DNA from: Succinivibrionaceae bacterium UBA3769 | GTDB taxonomy: Bacteria; Pseudomonadota; Gammaproteobacteria; Enterobacterales; Succinivibrionaceae | Assembly: GCA_002372325.1 (NCBI GenBank) | Contig: DFFT01000088.1 | Coordinates: forward strand, 1 to 64,000 | Length of the DNA stretch: 64,000 nt | Direction: 5' to 3' | Shown: in pieces, positions 17,268-26,061 of the stretch | Position numbering within the stretch: position 1 is the first letter of the stretch | How the letters are laid out: each line of letters starts with the position of its first letter | The notes under the pieces: generated by a model | Databases searched by the model: none | The model's input: only the letters and a program-made list of their open reading frames with translations | Told to the model about the DNA's origin: nothing | Program-made: the position numbers and the translations under genes

Positions 17268-17363
17268 ATGAAAAGATTATTTAACAAATACGTTGCAGTT
17301 AACCGTTTGGCTCCCGTAACCCGCGCCTACTGCTTCAGCTACGTTACCGGCGAGCGCTGCTAA
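17268..17363 (+). CDS. Tandem cationic peptide, copy 4 (31 residues, extended C-terminus)
   Basis: The last paralogue starts MKRLFNKYVAV, has the core NRLAPVTR and continues AYCFSYV. Where the other copies end in Lys-stop, it reads TGERC, so it is longer and carries two Cys. The ribosome site is GAGG, nine bases before the ATG. A strong rho-independent terminator at 17446-17476 closes the array. The altered tail could be divergence of the terminal copy or a specialised product. Confidence 0.75.
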   Translation: MKRLFNKYVAVNRLAPVTRAYCFSYVTGERC

Positions 17364-17445
17364 CAGTTCCGGTCAGAGAGAACCCTGATAAGTGATAAGA
17401 TTCTCCTGACTTCCGATTAACCGATTTCCAAAATTTCCTCTCTTC

Positions 17446-17476
17446 CCGGCGTCACTCAAAATGGCGCCGGTTTTTT
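17446..17476 (+). terminator. Rho-independent terminator of the peptide array
   Basis: CCGGCG (17446-17451) pairs with CGCCGG (17465-17470) and is followed by six Ts. The rest of the gap 17364-17685 holds no other visible feature. Confidence 0.75.
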
Positions 17477-17685
17477 ATTTCCCGCTGCGGCTTCCGGCAG
17501 CTTTCATGAAAATGCGGCAAAACCTCCGCGATCCGGAAACAAAACGCCGGAATCTCCCAAAAAATGCCTCGGTAAATTCCAGTACCGGAAGCTTTTGTGA
17601 TAAAACCTGATCAAGTCCTCCGGAAAATCTTTGAAAGCAGGCATTGCAAATAATCTCCTCTCCCCGCAAGCATACAGGTGTCATC

Positions 17686-19149
17686 ATGAAGCTTTTACGC
17701 CCCTTTTTAGCTCTTACCCTTCTTTCCATGAGCGTTCTGGCCGGCGCAGCCAAAGCCGCGGAAACCCGGGGCTACATTCCGTCCCCGGAGGAATGGCAGG
17801 ATCATGCGGCCGTATTGGAAAAGTACTGGCTTAACCCTACAGCATTCGGAAACCCTCTGGGCAAATTTCCCACCTGGCGCTGCAACGACGGCAGCCAGAT
17901 CACTCCGGAAAGCTTTGTCTGCCCGGATGACGCTCCTTCCCGGGACGGTAAAATGCCCGAGATCATGAAACAGGACTTTGTCAGAATGATCTCCCGGCAA
18001 ACCTTTGCGTACGGCGCTCTTTTTAACCTGACCGGAAACCCCGAATGCCTGAGACTCCATAAGGCCGGCGTCCGCTACCTCCTGGAATATGCCCGGGATC
18101 CGGAGGGGGTGTTTTATACCGTCATTGACAGCTCCGGAAAGGGAGCTCCGGAAAAAAATCAGCGCACCAGTCAGGATCTCGCCTATGCTCTGGTGGGCCT
18201 GGCCATGAATGCCTACCTCACCCACGATCCCAAGGTTATCGCCGCCATCCTCAATACGGAAAAGTATCTCTTCAGTAACTACTACGACCGGGAAACTCAG
18301 CTTATGAAATGGGTGCTCGCGGACAGCCCCTCTGAAAAGACCGATCAAAAGGAACTCGTGGCCGCGCTGGATCAGCTGAATACCTATATGCTGCTTATCT
18401 GGCGCCTCCTTCCGGAAACGGAAATGGCTGACTTTCAGGAAAACATCGCCGCCGTCATTAACAGCATGAAGAAGCATTATCTCAAGGAGGACGGGCTTTC
18501 ATTCCGGGGCTGTCTGGAGAGACCGGAATGCTCCGGCCCCAATGCCAAGCACTCTGACTACGGTCATACCGTAAAGGGCTTTGCCATGGAGCTTCTGGCT
18601 GCCTCGTATCTGGGAGATAAAAAAACTGCCGCTGCTGCCTGGAAAGGCATGCTCCATACCGTGCAGGAAGCCGCCACTCCCGACGGCCGGGAATGGTATG
18701 AAAACTCCCGGAAGAGCGGCGCCAGCTGGTGGGTTTATGCCGAACTGGATCAGGCCGCCCTCACCTTGGCTCTGGCCGGCAAATACGATCTCGGAGATTC
18801 TCTTAAGCTCTGGCTCACCAAATACACCGACAGAAAATACGGCGAGGTGCGGTTCGGGAGGAAGCAGCATCTCTGGAGAAATGGCATGCACTCCGCGGAG
18901 CACGCTCTCTGGGGCTATATCACAAGTCAGGGGATCCGGGCTCAGGCCTGCAGCCGGGACAAGGTCTGCCGAAAAACGGATCTTAATACTCCCGCCATGA
19001 GAACTGAGCTTTATTTCAGCAGTACCGCCGACACCGCCAAAGTGTTCCCCTATCAGTTTGCAGGAGACATAAGCGCCCGGGAAGAGCTTCCCGGCGGCAT
19101 CGTCAGGGTTTCCTTTAAGAACATCCGCCTTCCCGATGCCCTGAAGTAA
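17686..19149 (+). CDS. Secreted (alpha/alpha)6-barrel protein, AGE-epimerase-like
   Basis: A 487-residue exported protein. The start at 17686 is preferred over the upstream TTG at 17644 because it begins a clean signal peptide, MKLLRPFLALTLLSMSVLAG, ending AKA-AET. The mature part shows the helical-barrel features of the N-acylglucosamine 2-epimerase superfamily: KHSDYGHTVKGFAMELL, WWVYAELDQAALTLALAGKYDL, and NGMHSAEHALWGYI. The conserved His residues in these blocks would line the active site. Members isomerise or hydrolyse sugars, and the substrate cannot be told. Cysteine pairs (RCNDG..FVCPDD, ACSRDKVC) fit an oxidising periplasm. It follows the peptide array but is separated from it by a terminator. 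It has its own terminator downstream. Confidence 0.55.
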   Translation: MKLLRPFLALTLLSMSVLAGAAKAAETRGYIPSPEEWQDHAAVLEKYWLNPTAFGNPLGKFPTWRCNDGSQITPESFVCPDDAPSRDGKMPEIMKQDFVRMISRQTFAYGALFNLTGNPECLRLHKAGVRYLLEYARDPEGVFYTVIDSSGKGAPEKNQRTSQDLAYALVGLAMNAYLTHDPKVIAAILNTEKYLFSNYYDRETQLMKWVLADSPSEKTDQKELVAALDQLNTYMLLIWRLLPETEMADFQENIAAVINSMKKHYLKEDGLSFRGCLERPECSGPNAKHSDYGHTVKGFAMELLAASYLGDKKTAAAAWKGMLHTVQEAATPDGREWYENSRKSGASWWVYAELDQAALTLALAGKYDLGDSLKLWLTKYTDRKYGEVRFGRKQHLWRNGMHSAEHALWGYITSQGIRAQACSRDKVCRKTDLNTPAMRTELYFSSTADTAKVFPYQFAGDISAREELPGGIVRVSFKNIRLPDALK

Positions 19150-19188
19150 CAGCGACCTAAGGCCATAAAGCCTGCATGACCCTAAAGA

Positions 19189-19227
19189 AAAAGCCCCCAG
19201 ACTGAAATAAAACTAGGGGGCTTTAGT
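19189..19227 (+). terminator. Rho-independent terminator of the barrel protein gene
   Basis: AAAGCCCCC (19190-19198) pairs perfectly with GGGGGCTTT (19216-19224). The A/T-flanked stem can act in both directions. Confidence 0.7.
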
Positions 19228-19243
19228 TATTAACAGGTTATCA

Positions 19244-19285
19244 GCAGACTTTTATAACTTAATCACAAAGTTATGCACAGTCTGC
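19244..19285. other. Two-tier inverted repeat between convergent genes
   Basis: An outer stem, GCAGACT/AGTCTGC, encloses an inner stem, ATAACTT/AAGTTAT. It lies beyond the terminator of the plus-strand gene and may help terminate the minus-strand transpeptidase gene, although no T run follows. Confidence 0.4.
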
Positions 19286-19311
19286 CGGTCAGACCAGACT
19301 GAAATCAGCGC

Positions 19312-20223
19312 TCAGAAATCCACCGGATTCAGCATCACCGGAATGCCGCTTCTCTCATTAAACTCCTGATCCAGAATGGCGGTATCCACCTCGTTTTCCT
19401 GAAAAAACGCTCTGATTTTCTGGGAAAGGTGAATCGGAGAATAATTGTCGGAATTGATCTGCTCGAAGGTAGTGGAAAGCGGCTGATGGATTTCGGCATA
19501 AACACCGCCGTCCGGTTCCCGGGTTACCTTCACAGGTTCGTTGATAAACTCCACTCTGGTGCCTACCGGAACGTTTTCAAAAAGATATTTTATATCCGGA
19601 TCCCGGAGACGCACGCAGCCGTGACTGACCCGAAGACCGATGCCGAAATTGGCATTGGTGCCGTGAATGGCAAAAAGTCTTCCCACATAAAGAGCATAAA
19701 GCCCCATGGGATTGTCAGGGCCGGCCGGAACAACCGCCGGAAGGGGTTCGCCCTTGTCGGCATATTCCTTGCGGGTGGCGGCAGTGGGCGTCCAGGTGGG
19801 GCCGTCCTTTTTACGCTCCACCTTGGTTACCCATCCCGCGGGAGTATCCTTTCCCAGCTGGCCGATGCCGATGGGCAGCACATCCACGTAGCCGTCATGA
19901 TAGTAGTAAAGACGCATTTCCGGAGAATTAATGATAATGCCTTCATGCACGGTATCGGGCAGAATCAGCTTCTGGGGAATAACCACATTAGTTCCCGGAA
20001 GCGGAGAATAGGGATCAACCCGGGGATTGGCCTCCAGCATATTGCTGAAGCCCATCTGATAATCCGCCGCAATAGACTCCAGAGAAACATTTCCCCTGGG
20101 AACCTTTACTATCTTAAGCTCGCCTACCAGCCTGCCGCCGTCATCAGGAACCCGGTAGGTTACGGCATGGGCATTCAGGGCCAGAGCCATAACGCCGAGA
20201 CAAATAACAGAAATAAACTTCAT
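19312..20223 (-). CDS. L,D-transpeptidase (ErfK/YbiS/YkuD family)
   Basis: A 303-residue periplasmic enzyme that forms 3-3 peptidoglycan cross-links or attaches proteins to peptidoglycan. The start at 20223 gives a signal peptide ([20 protein letters not shown]) and has a GAGGA ribosome site. A LysM-like segment (residues about 45-90, ending [12 protein letters not shown]) precedes the YkuD domain. The catalytic motif is complete: His187 in IHGTN, then His201 and Cys203 in [13 protein letters not shown]. No lipoprotein substrate gene is adjacent. TATAAT on the minus strand at 20251-20256 is the likely -10 box. The upstream codons back to 20325 are not needed and lack signal-peptide character. 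Confidence 0.9.
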   Translation of the reverse strand: MKFISVICLGVMALALNAHAVTYRVPDDGGRLVGELKIVKVPRGNVSLESIAADYQMGFSNMLEANPRVDPYSPLPGTNVVIPQKLILPDTVHEGIIINSPEMRLYYYHDGYVDVLPIGIGQLGKDTPAGWVTKVERKKDGPTWTPTAATRKEYADKGEPLPAVVPAGPDNPMGLYALYVGRLFAIHGTNANFGIGLRVSHGCVRLRDPDIKYLFENVPVGTRVEFINEPVKVTREPDGGVYAEIHQPLSTTFEQINSDNYSPIHLSQKIRAFFQENEVDTAILDQEFNERSGIPVMLNPVDF

Positions 20224-20256
20224 TAAGCCATCCTCGCTAAAACTCACCCCATTATA

Positions 20257-20527
20257 ATACATTCGCTCATAAAATATCCGCCCCCGGGAGATTTTAGGAA
20301 CAGGGATGCCTAATGCCGGAAACACCTCCGGCGCTTTCCGGAAAGAGCCGGTAAAGGTTTCGGCAACTCTGCCGAAAATTGCTGCCGGCCGTATTCATGG
20401 TAACTGAAAGCCCGCTGAAATTGATACGGGAGCAGCATTGAAGTATTATGGGAAAGAGCAACAGGAAAGAATAAGCCACGATATTTTCAGGCAAAATGGC
20501 TGACAGCAGCGGAATAAAGGAAAAGCT
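20257..20527. other. Divergent intergenic region before the transposase
   Basis: Apart from the transpeptidase promoter at its left end, it holds two GC hairpin-like stretches (CCGGAAA/TTTCCGG near 20312-20340) and the ribosome site AAAGGAAAAG of the transposase. No terminal inverted repeat of an insertion sequence is recognisable. Confidence 0.35.
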
Positions 20528-22057
20528 ATGCCGGTACCTCCAGAAATAAGATCTGCGGAAAGGCCCAGAAACACCATTGTCGAGGACAGAGGCAAAGACG
20601 GCCCGAAACGTTATGCGGTAAGAGAGCGCAGCTCAATTAAATACATCCCAGGCAAGAATCCCCAGCCTCATAACGGGAAAGTAATAGGACATATCATTAA
20701 TGGAAAATACGTGCCGTTAGTGAAATCTCAAACCCAGGAAGATGGTGATAAACCGGATATGCTGTCATACGGATCATCTTCATTAATTAAATCAGTATCT
20801 GATGATTTACTGGAGAATTTACTGAAGGTTTACGACCCGGTTAAAGCTTACAAGATTATGGCTATAGCATCCCTTAAGGTAATGCATCCGGCCATAACAG
20901 CAAAAAGAATTTCAGCTGTCTATAATATGACATTTATCTCAGTTTATTATCCTAGGATATCATTTTCTCAAAAATCTTTAGGGGCCTTGTATGATGAAAT
21001 CGGTGCGGATATTGGTAAATTAAATGCATTTTTCAAACAAAGAATAAAATCAGCATCACCTGAACATCACCTGGCAATAGACAGCATCTTAAAACATAAT
21101 TCCGGTATCGTTAATGATTTATCGTCCTATTCCTGCAAAGCAAAGAAAAACGAGGTTAGAGAATTTTCAGAAATATACGCCTATGATCTGGAGCTAATGG
21201 AACCTGTTTGCGCGGAAATGTTTTCCGGTGATTGCAGGGATCCCTCCTCTTATGCCAGCTTCATAAAAGACAATGACATTAATCCCGGTACCATCAATTC
21301 TGGTATCATTCTGGCAAATAAAGGATTTACTTATCATCAGATCAGGGATGCGCTCAAAATTTGCCCTGGAATTCACTTTCTTGCTCCAATTAAAAGCAAT
21401 AAACGAATAGCTAATAACAGCATGCTGGAATTTCAGGGAGTTCTGGATGGGATTTCTGAAAATATTCGGTATTGCAAAAAGAAAATCAAAAACGGTAATT
21501 ATTTATATGCATTCCGTGATGCGGATTTAGCTGCCCAAGAAGAAACTGCTAAATTAATAGAAGCAAGAAATAACAAAGATTATAATGATAAAAGCTTTTC
21601 TGAAAAAGAAAAGACTTTTGGGTTAACAGTATGGGAATCAGATTCGGATCTGGATCCTCTGATTGCATATAAGACATATGCAGAAAGATGGCTGCCGGAA
21701 CTAATCTTTAAAAGATATAACAGCGATGAATGCCTGGAATTACCTGATAATCAGGGAACTTTTAGTATTACCGGCTCAGAATTTGTAAACTTCATTTCTG
21801 CGGTTATTACGGCAAGAATATTAAAGAAATTTGAAAATACCGGACTTCTGAAAGAACTTAGCTTTGCCGATATTATGGATGATTTAGCGTCAGCATGGCG
21901 CAAAACCAATGCCCCATTAACGCTTCCGAATACCAAAGACGCATACTGGGTTCATACCAGTGATGAAGTATTTGCGGAACTGGAGAAATTAGGTCTGAGT
22001 AAACCACAGTCAAAGCCAGTATCAAATAAACCGGTACCCCAAAAGAAATCAGGTTAG
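20528..22057 (+). CDS. DDE transposase, IS4/IS1634-like
   Basis: A 509-residue protein with the layout of IS1634-type DDE transposases. A basic N-terminal region mentions its own sequence style (RSSIKYIPGKNPQPHNGK), a long helical middle follows, and the catalytic core comes last. The blocks read VNDLSSYS (first Asp), GIILANKGF (normally ADKGF or similar, second Asp), and YAERWLPELIFKRYN (Glu). The second acidic residue is Asn here, so the enzyme may be inactive unless this subgroup differs. The C-terminal tail is Pro/Lys-rich. The gene is AT-rich relative to its neighbours. No inverted repeats or target duplications could be seen on either side, so it may be a decaying single-ORF remnant. 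It lies 118 bases before a broken KAP ATPase gene. Confidence 0.6.
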   Translation: MPVPPEIRSAERPRNTIVEDRGKDGPKRYAVRERSSIKYIPGKNPQPHNGKVIGHIINGKYVPLVKSQTQEDGDKPDMLSYGSSSLIKSVSDDLLENLLKVYDPVKAYKIMAIASLKVMHPAITAKRISAVYNMTFISVYYPRISFSQKSLGALYDEIGADIGKLNAFFKQRIKSASPEHHLAIDSILKHNSGIVNDLSSYSCKAKKNEVREFSEIYAYDLELMEPVCAEMFSGDCRDPSSYASFIKDNDINPGTINSGIILANKGFTYHQIRDALKICPGIHFLAPIKSNKRIANNSMLEFQGVLDGISENIRYCKKKIKNGNYLYAFRDADLAAQEETAKLIEARNNKDYNDKSFSEKEKTFGLTVWESDSDLDPLIAYKTYAERWLPELIFKRYNSDECLELPDNQGTFSITGSEFVNFISAVITARILKKFENTGLLKELSFADIMDDLASAWRKTNAPLTLPNTKDAYWVHTSDEVFAELEKLGLSKPQSKPVSNKPVPQKKSG

Positions 22058-22175
22058 CTTTTTAGGATCTTCCGCATAAACTAATCCCAAATCAATAACA
22101 ATTCCGTAATGGCAATGATTTTATTATAAATATTATTGGCCGTTAAATTATTAATATTACAAGGTGCTTATTAAA

Positions 22176-24320
22176 ATGAACGATTATACCAACATTATCG
22201 ACTCTCCTCTGAAAAATTCAAAGGATGACAAACTTGACACCGGTAAATATGTCATTGGACTTGCTCGTTTTTTGAGCCAGTCTGCCATGCCCACCACCGT
22301 GGCCATTCAAGGACAATGGGGCTCCGGAAAAACATCGTTTATGAATCAGTATTCTTTGCGATGCCGATAACGACAATAAAACTCCGCAGTACTTCGGCGT
22401 TTGGATGAACATGTGGGAATATTCTCTGATGCAAAACCCGGAACAGATTCTGACCGGAATTATCAAGGGGCTTACCGATGAATGCACTGCCATTCTGAGC
22501 AAGCTCAATGCCCCGGCTGCCTTTGCCAGCGAATTGAAGGAAAAGACCTTGTCTTTCCTTAAAAAAACCGGAACTGTAATTGCTTCAACCGGAGTAAAAG
22601 CCGTGGTAAACGCCGCAGGTCTTGACGGGAATGCTGCGGTGGATGCTGTTGCCGGAACCTTCAGCGGAGACTTAAAGGACACTACCCCCAGTGAATTCAG
22701 AAAAACATTTTCCAAGTCTGTTAAAAAATGTCTGGACAGTCAGCCCAGAAATGGGCCACAGCGGCGCGGTTTCATGTTTTTTATCGACGATCTTGATCGC
22801 ATTAATCCGGAAAGTGCCGTGCAGATTCTGGAACTCCTGAAAAACATGTTCGAGGTTGATAACTGCATATTTGTTCTGGCTATTGATGAGTCTGGTGCAA
22901 AAAGTCAAAACAAGGTATTTTGCAAGCAAACGAATGGCTAAAATAAAGGCTTCGCTGTTTTGATTTTTGCACAAAACTGACTTTTTGCACTGCACTCATT
23001 GATTATGACGTAGTTGTAAAAGGCCTAAAAGCAAAATTCGGCAATAACGATAACCATGATGATCGAGCCTACCGCTCATTTTTCGACAAGATAATTCAAA
23101 TGCCTTTTTCAATGCCTATTGGTGCATATGATATAACTTCATTTTTGGAAGATTCACTGAAAAATATCGGTTATTTCAACACTGAAGGATTACACAATGA
23201 AATAAAATTATATCAGTCAGAAGATGAAAATTCTTCGACCGTCATTTCAATTATCGATGAAATGACAAGACTGTCAACAGGCCCCAATCCCAGATCAATA
23301 AAACGACTGATAAACACTCTTTCATTAATTAAAATAATCAGCGATGTCCAAGTCGAGGAATCTGATGCTCACAGCGAAGAAATGAACGAACAGGATCGTC
23401 TGATGAACTATGGACTGGTATGTCTGCAGATTGCTTACCCTCAGGTATATGAACGCATCGTTCAGGAACCGTGTTTTGCGGAATGGGATGATATTACCGC
23501 CCGGGAATTTCGACTCCCGGAACTCACTGAAGAAAAAATAACCATTCTTAACAGCATTGACGAATTCAACGCCCCCTGGAAACAGGTGGTATATCGTCTC
23601 TGCCAGACCAGCACATATCTAATGTCTTCCGTGATGAACATTTCTAAACTGCTCAATATAATAAAATCCCTGTATGACGATACTGTTTTTGAAAATAAGA
23701 TCACTAAAATGCTGGGCATGACCTCCGTTACCTCGGTAACGCCATCAGATAATTCCGATATAAATAAGCAACCTAATAAGCGAGCACGCATTTCTCTGGA
23801 TGAATATTTCAAAAATACCTTAGGTGGAAGTGCTCCGGAAGTGTTAATAAAAGCCGCTTATAATCTCATCAAAGAGGTTCAAAATATCTTTGCAGAACAA
23901 TTGGAGATGAAGGTATACCGGAGCGGAATAACTTTTACGATAAAAAATTTTAAGACAGAAAAACAAAGCTATAAAAGAGCACCAAAATTTTTTTGGATCG
24001 GCGTGCATCAATATAAAAAAGCAGAAGGCCCAAAACTGGAAATAGCTTGTTATTCAAAAAAAGGATGGTCGGGGAATATATGCTATCTGGCCAAAAATGA
24101 ATATGCGTGCTGGATATCAGATTGGGATGTCATGTTACAGTACTTTCAGGAGGAGTTGCATTTTACCAGAAACACTCCTCTCATTAATAGTATCAACACC
24201 ATGATAAAACTGATCTTTGAAAATACATCAAATGATTCGTATCAAGTCAATCTCAATATTGTCGAGGTGTTTAAACAGGCTGTGGACCAAGCTCTGCAAA
24301 ATAATGCTCCAGCATCCTAA
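22176..24320 (+). pseudogene. KAP-family P-loop NTPase, broken by frameshift and MITE insertion
   Basis: Three reading frames join into one KAP-type NTPase, a family of large P-loop ATPases linked to membrane complexes and in some cases to phage defence. The start ATG at 22176 has AAGGTG upstream. Walker A is GQWGSGKTSF. Then one extra T at about 22350 shifts the frame from MNQ to ILCDADNDNK. Frame two carries Walker B, FFIDDLDRINP, and ends abruptly after FVLAID. A 110-bp insertion (22888-22997) splits the family motif LAID-YDVVVKGL. Frame three resumes at 23004 and continues about 440 codons to 24320. Removing the insertion with one target repeat restores LAIDYDVVVKGLKAKFG exactly. No membrane helices are evident. 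Both lesions make the gene non-functional as read. Confidence 0.8.
22888..22997. mobile_element. 110-bp MITE with 19-bp terminal inverted repeats
   Basis: The left end GAGTCTGGTGCAAAAAGTC and the right end read in reverse, GAGTGCAGTGCAAAAAGTC, match at 16 of 19 positions. The element is flanked by the direct repeat ATTGAT (22882-22887 and 22998-23003), a 6-bp target duplication. It has no coding capacity and interrupts the KAP ATPase gene. The transposase at 20528 does not have these ends in its flanks, so the mobilising enzyme is not identified here. Confidence 0.8.
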
Positions 24321-24439
24321 ATATATTTCAGCAGTCTAAAGGGGCACAATTTGAAAAACATGTTATGATTTGTAACGCTGTTTCATAACACTGCCGCATA
24401 ACCCGCGTCAGGAACATGCGGGGCATCGTCCGGAATCAG

Positions 24440-24476
24440 CTGTCACAATTTACGAATTTTTTCTGATTTGTGACAC
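24440..24476. repeat. 37-bp palindromic repeat, downstream copy
   Basis: An interrupted palindrome with arms CTGTCACAA and TTTGTGACA around an AT-rich centre. It has the same 37-bp length and nearly the same arms as the copy at 25787-25823 and lies 38 bases past the stop of the ATPase gene. The gap 24321-24513 holds nothing else recognisable. Confidence 0.6.
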
Positions 24477-24513
24477 ATCATGGTCTCCTGCCCTCCCCGG
24501 AAAGTTCCGGCCG

Positions 24514-25737
24514 CTACGCCAGAACAAGATCCTTCTTTCCCAGCAGAAAATCCATAATGTTCATATGCATAATGCCGTCCCGGGAGAAATCGAACCTGTC
24601 CAGGGAAAGAACGTATTTCGGAGCGGCATCTCTTACGGGCTTAAAAGCGCTGAACTCCCTCTCGACAGTTTCCGGATTGGCAAGAACATAAGCCACCTGA
24701 ATGAAGCACTTCCGCCCTCCGGAAATAACCACAAAATCAATTTCCGCCCGGTAGGTTTTTCCGGTAAAGACTTCATAATCCCGTGATAGCAGTTCATTGT
24801 AAACAATGTTTTCCAGAAAGAATGACACATCAATATTCACAAGATTCGTGTTTATCATTCTGAAGCCAGTATCCACGGCGTATTGCTTCTCAACATAGGA
24901 CATGGCTTTTTTTCCGGCAATATCGAACCTTCTTACCCTTGAAATCAGACAGGCCTTTTCCATCTTGTCTAGGTACCTGTAGATGCTTCTCCTGTCAATG
25001 CGTTCATCGTTAACGCCGGCAAAATAGCTTTCGATATTTTTTGCCGAAAACTCCCTGCCGGCATTTGCCATGATATATCCGGCTATCCTCTCAAAGCTCT
25101 GCCTGAGAATCCGGGAGCCCTCCGTCATAATATCCCGGTTAAGAATGCCCTGATAGGTTTGTTCCAGATACTTCCTGACATCAGCTTCGCGCTTCAGCGT
25201 AAAACGCAGCGGAAAACCGCCCCAGTTAAGATAATCATGGAAGAGTTCGTCATCAGACTGATTTTTTCCCAGAAGCCGGCAGTATGCCAGACTCTCAGCA
25301 AATGAAAACGGCATTATCCGAAACTCGATGCACCGGCCTACCAGCAGGGTAGCCAGCTTGCCCGATAACAGCTTTGAATTGCTTCCGGTAACGAAGATGG
25401 AATAGTCCCCGGATATTCTCAGAGAAGACAGAGCCTCTTCAAAATTACGAACATGCTGAATTTCATCAAGGAAGATAAGAAATCTCCCGCTGCCGTGCCG
25501 CATTCCCTCAATATAGGCGTGCAAACGTTCAGATGTCCTGATGTCCTTGTACCGCAGATCTTCAAAATTCACTCTGATGATATGCTTTTCATCAAAACCG
25601 GAGCTTCGGAATTCTTCCTCAATCTGCTCCAGAAGAACTGATTTTCCGGAGCGTCTGACTCCGGTCAGCACCTTGATAAGATCCGTATCATAGAACGGCC
25701 GGATCCTGGCGAGATAACGTTCTCTCTTTACATACAT
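24514..25737 (-). CDS. AAA_14/DUF4143-type ATPase (intact)
   Basis: A 407-residue P-loop ATPase of uncertain role, starting MYVKRERYLARIRPFYD. The start at 25737 is chosen because AAGGAGG lies ten bases upstream; the longer in-frame version passes through the promoter palindrome. Walker A is GVRRSGKSVLLEQ, Walker B is FLIFLDEIQHV, and sensor-1 is IFVTGSNSKLL. The middle carries a winged-helix-like region (GREFSAKNIESYF..RRSIYRYLDKME), and the C-terminus a DUF4143-like nuclease-fold segment (YRAEIDFVVISGGRKCFIQVAY). In the last, Asp and Gln residues sit where restriction-endonuclease-like folds have theirs. Such genes occur in mobile and accessory DNA. Both flanks carry the same 37-bp palindrome, suggesting self-regulation or a transferred unit. 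Confidence 0.75.
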   Translation of the reverse strand: MYVKRERYLARIRPFYDTDLIKVLTGVRRSGKSVLLEQIEEEFRSSGFDEKHIIRVNFEDLRYKDIRTSERLHAYIEGMRHGSGRFLIFLDEIQHVRNFEEALSSLRISGDYSIFVTGSNSKLLSGKLATLLVGRCIEFRIMPFSFAESLAYCRLLGKNQSDDELFHDYLNWGGFPLRFTLKREADVRKYLEQTYQGILNRDIMTEGSRILRQSFERIAGYIMANAGREFSAKNIESYFAGVNDERIDRRSIYRYLDKMEKACLISRVRRFDIAGKKAMSYVEKQYAVDTGFRMINTNLVNIDVSFFLENIVYNELLSRDYEVFTGKTYRAEIDFVVISGGRKCFIQVAYVLANPETVEREFSAFKPVRDAAPKYVLSLDRFDFSRDGIMHMNIMDFLLGKKDLVLA

Positions 25738-25786
25738 GTTCTTCCCGCCTCCTTGCAAAAACCTCAGACTGATTTCTGCCATTATA

Positions 25787-25823
25787 GTGTCACAAATCGG
25801 AAAAAATTCTTGATTTGTGACAC
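25787..25823. repeat. 37-bp palindromic repeat, promoter copy
   Basis: The arms GTGTCACAAATC and GATTTGTGACAC are perfect 12-base inverted repeats around 13 bases. On the minus strand the right arm runs directly into TATAAT (25781-25786), so the palindrome covers the -35/spacer region of the ATPase promoter, where an operator would be placed. Confidence 0.65.
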
Positions 25824-26061
25824 TTATCTTCACATTTCCGGAGTTTCCCCTGTCCCGTTCCGGAGTCCCCGGAATCATTTTGTGATTAATCTTGCAGTTT
25901 CACCCATAACTATATAAGTGTATAATGCCTGAGCGCTTTTAATGACGGGAGATCTCTCCGGATCACAGTCCCGCTCCTCTCAGAGCCGGACAAAAGCAGC
26001 AAAGCCAACAGTTTTTACAAAGTCTCTCCTGAGAGAGCCGGAAATTCCTACAGGCCAGCAT

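Noticed and set aside
19271..19279. TTATGCACA as a DnaA box
   Set aside because: It is a single box that forms part of an inverted repeat. No cluster of boxes, AT-rich unwinding element or replication gene lies nearby.
20528..23003. The IS1634-like transposase as the source of the MITE
   Set aside because: The 6-bp duplication would fit, but the MITE ends (GAGTCTGGTGCAAAAAGTC) are not found near the transposase gene.
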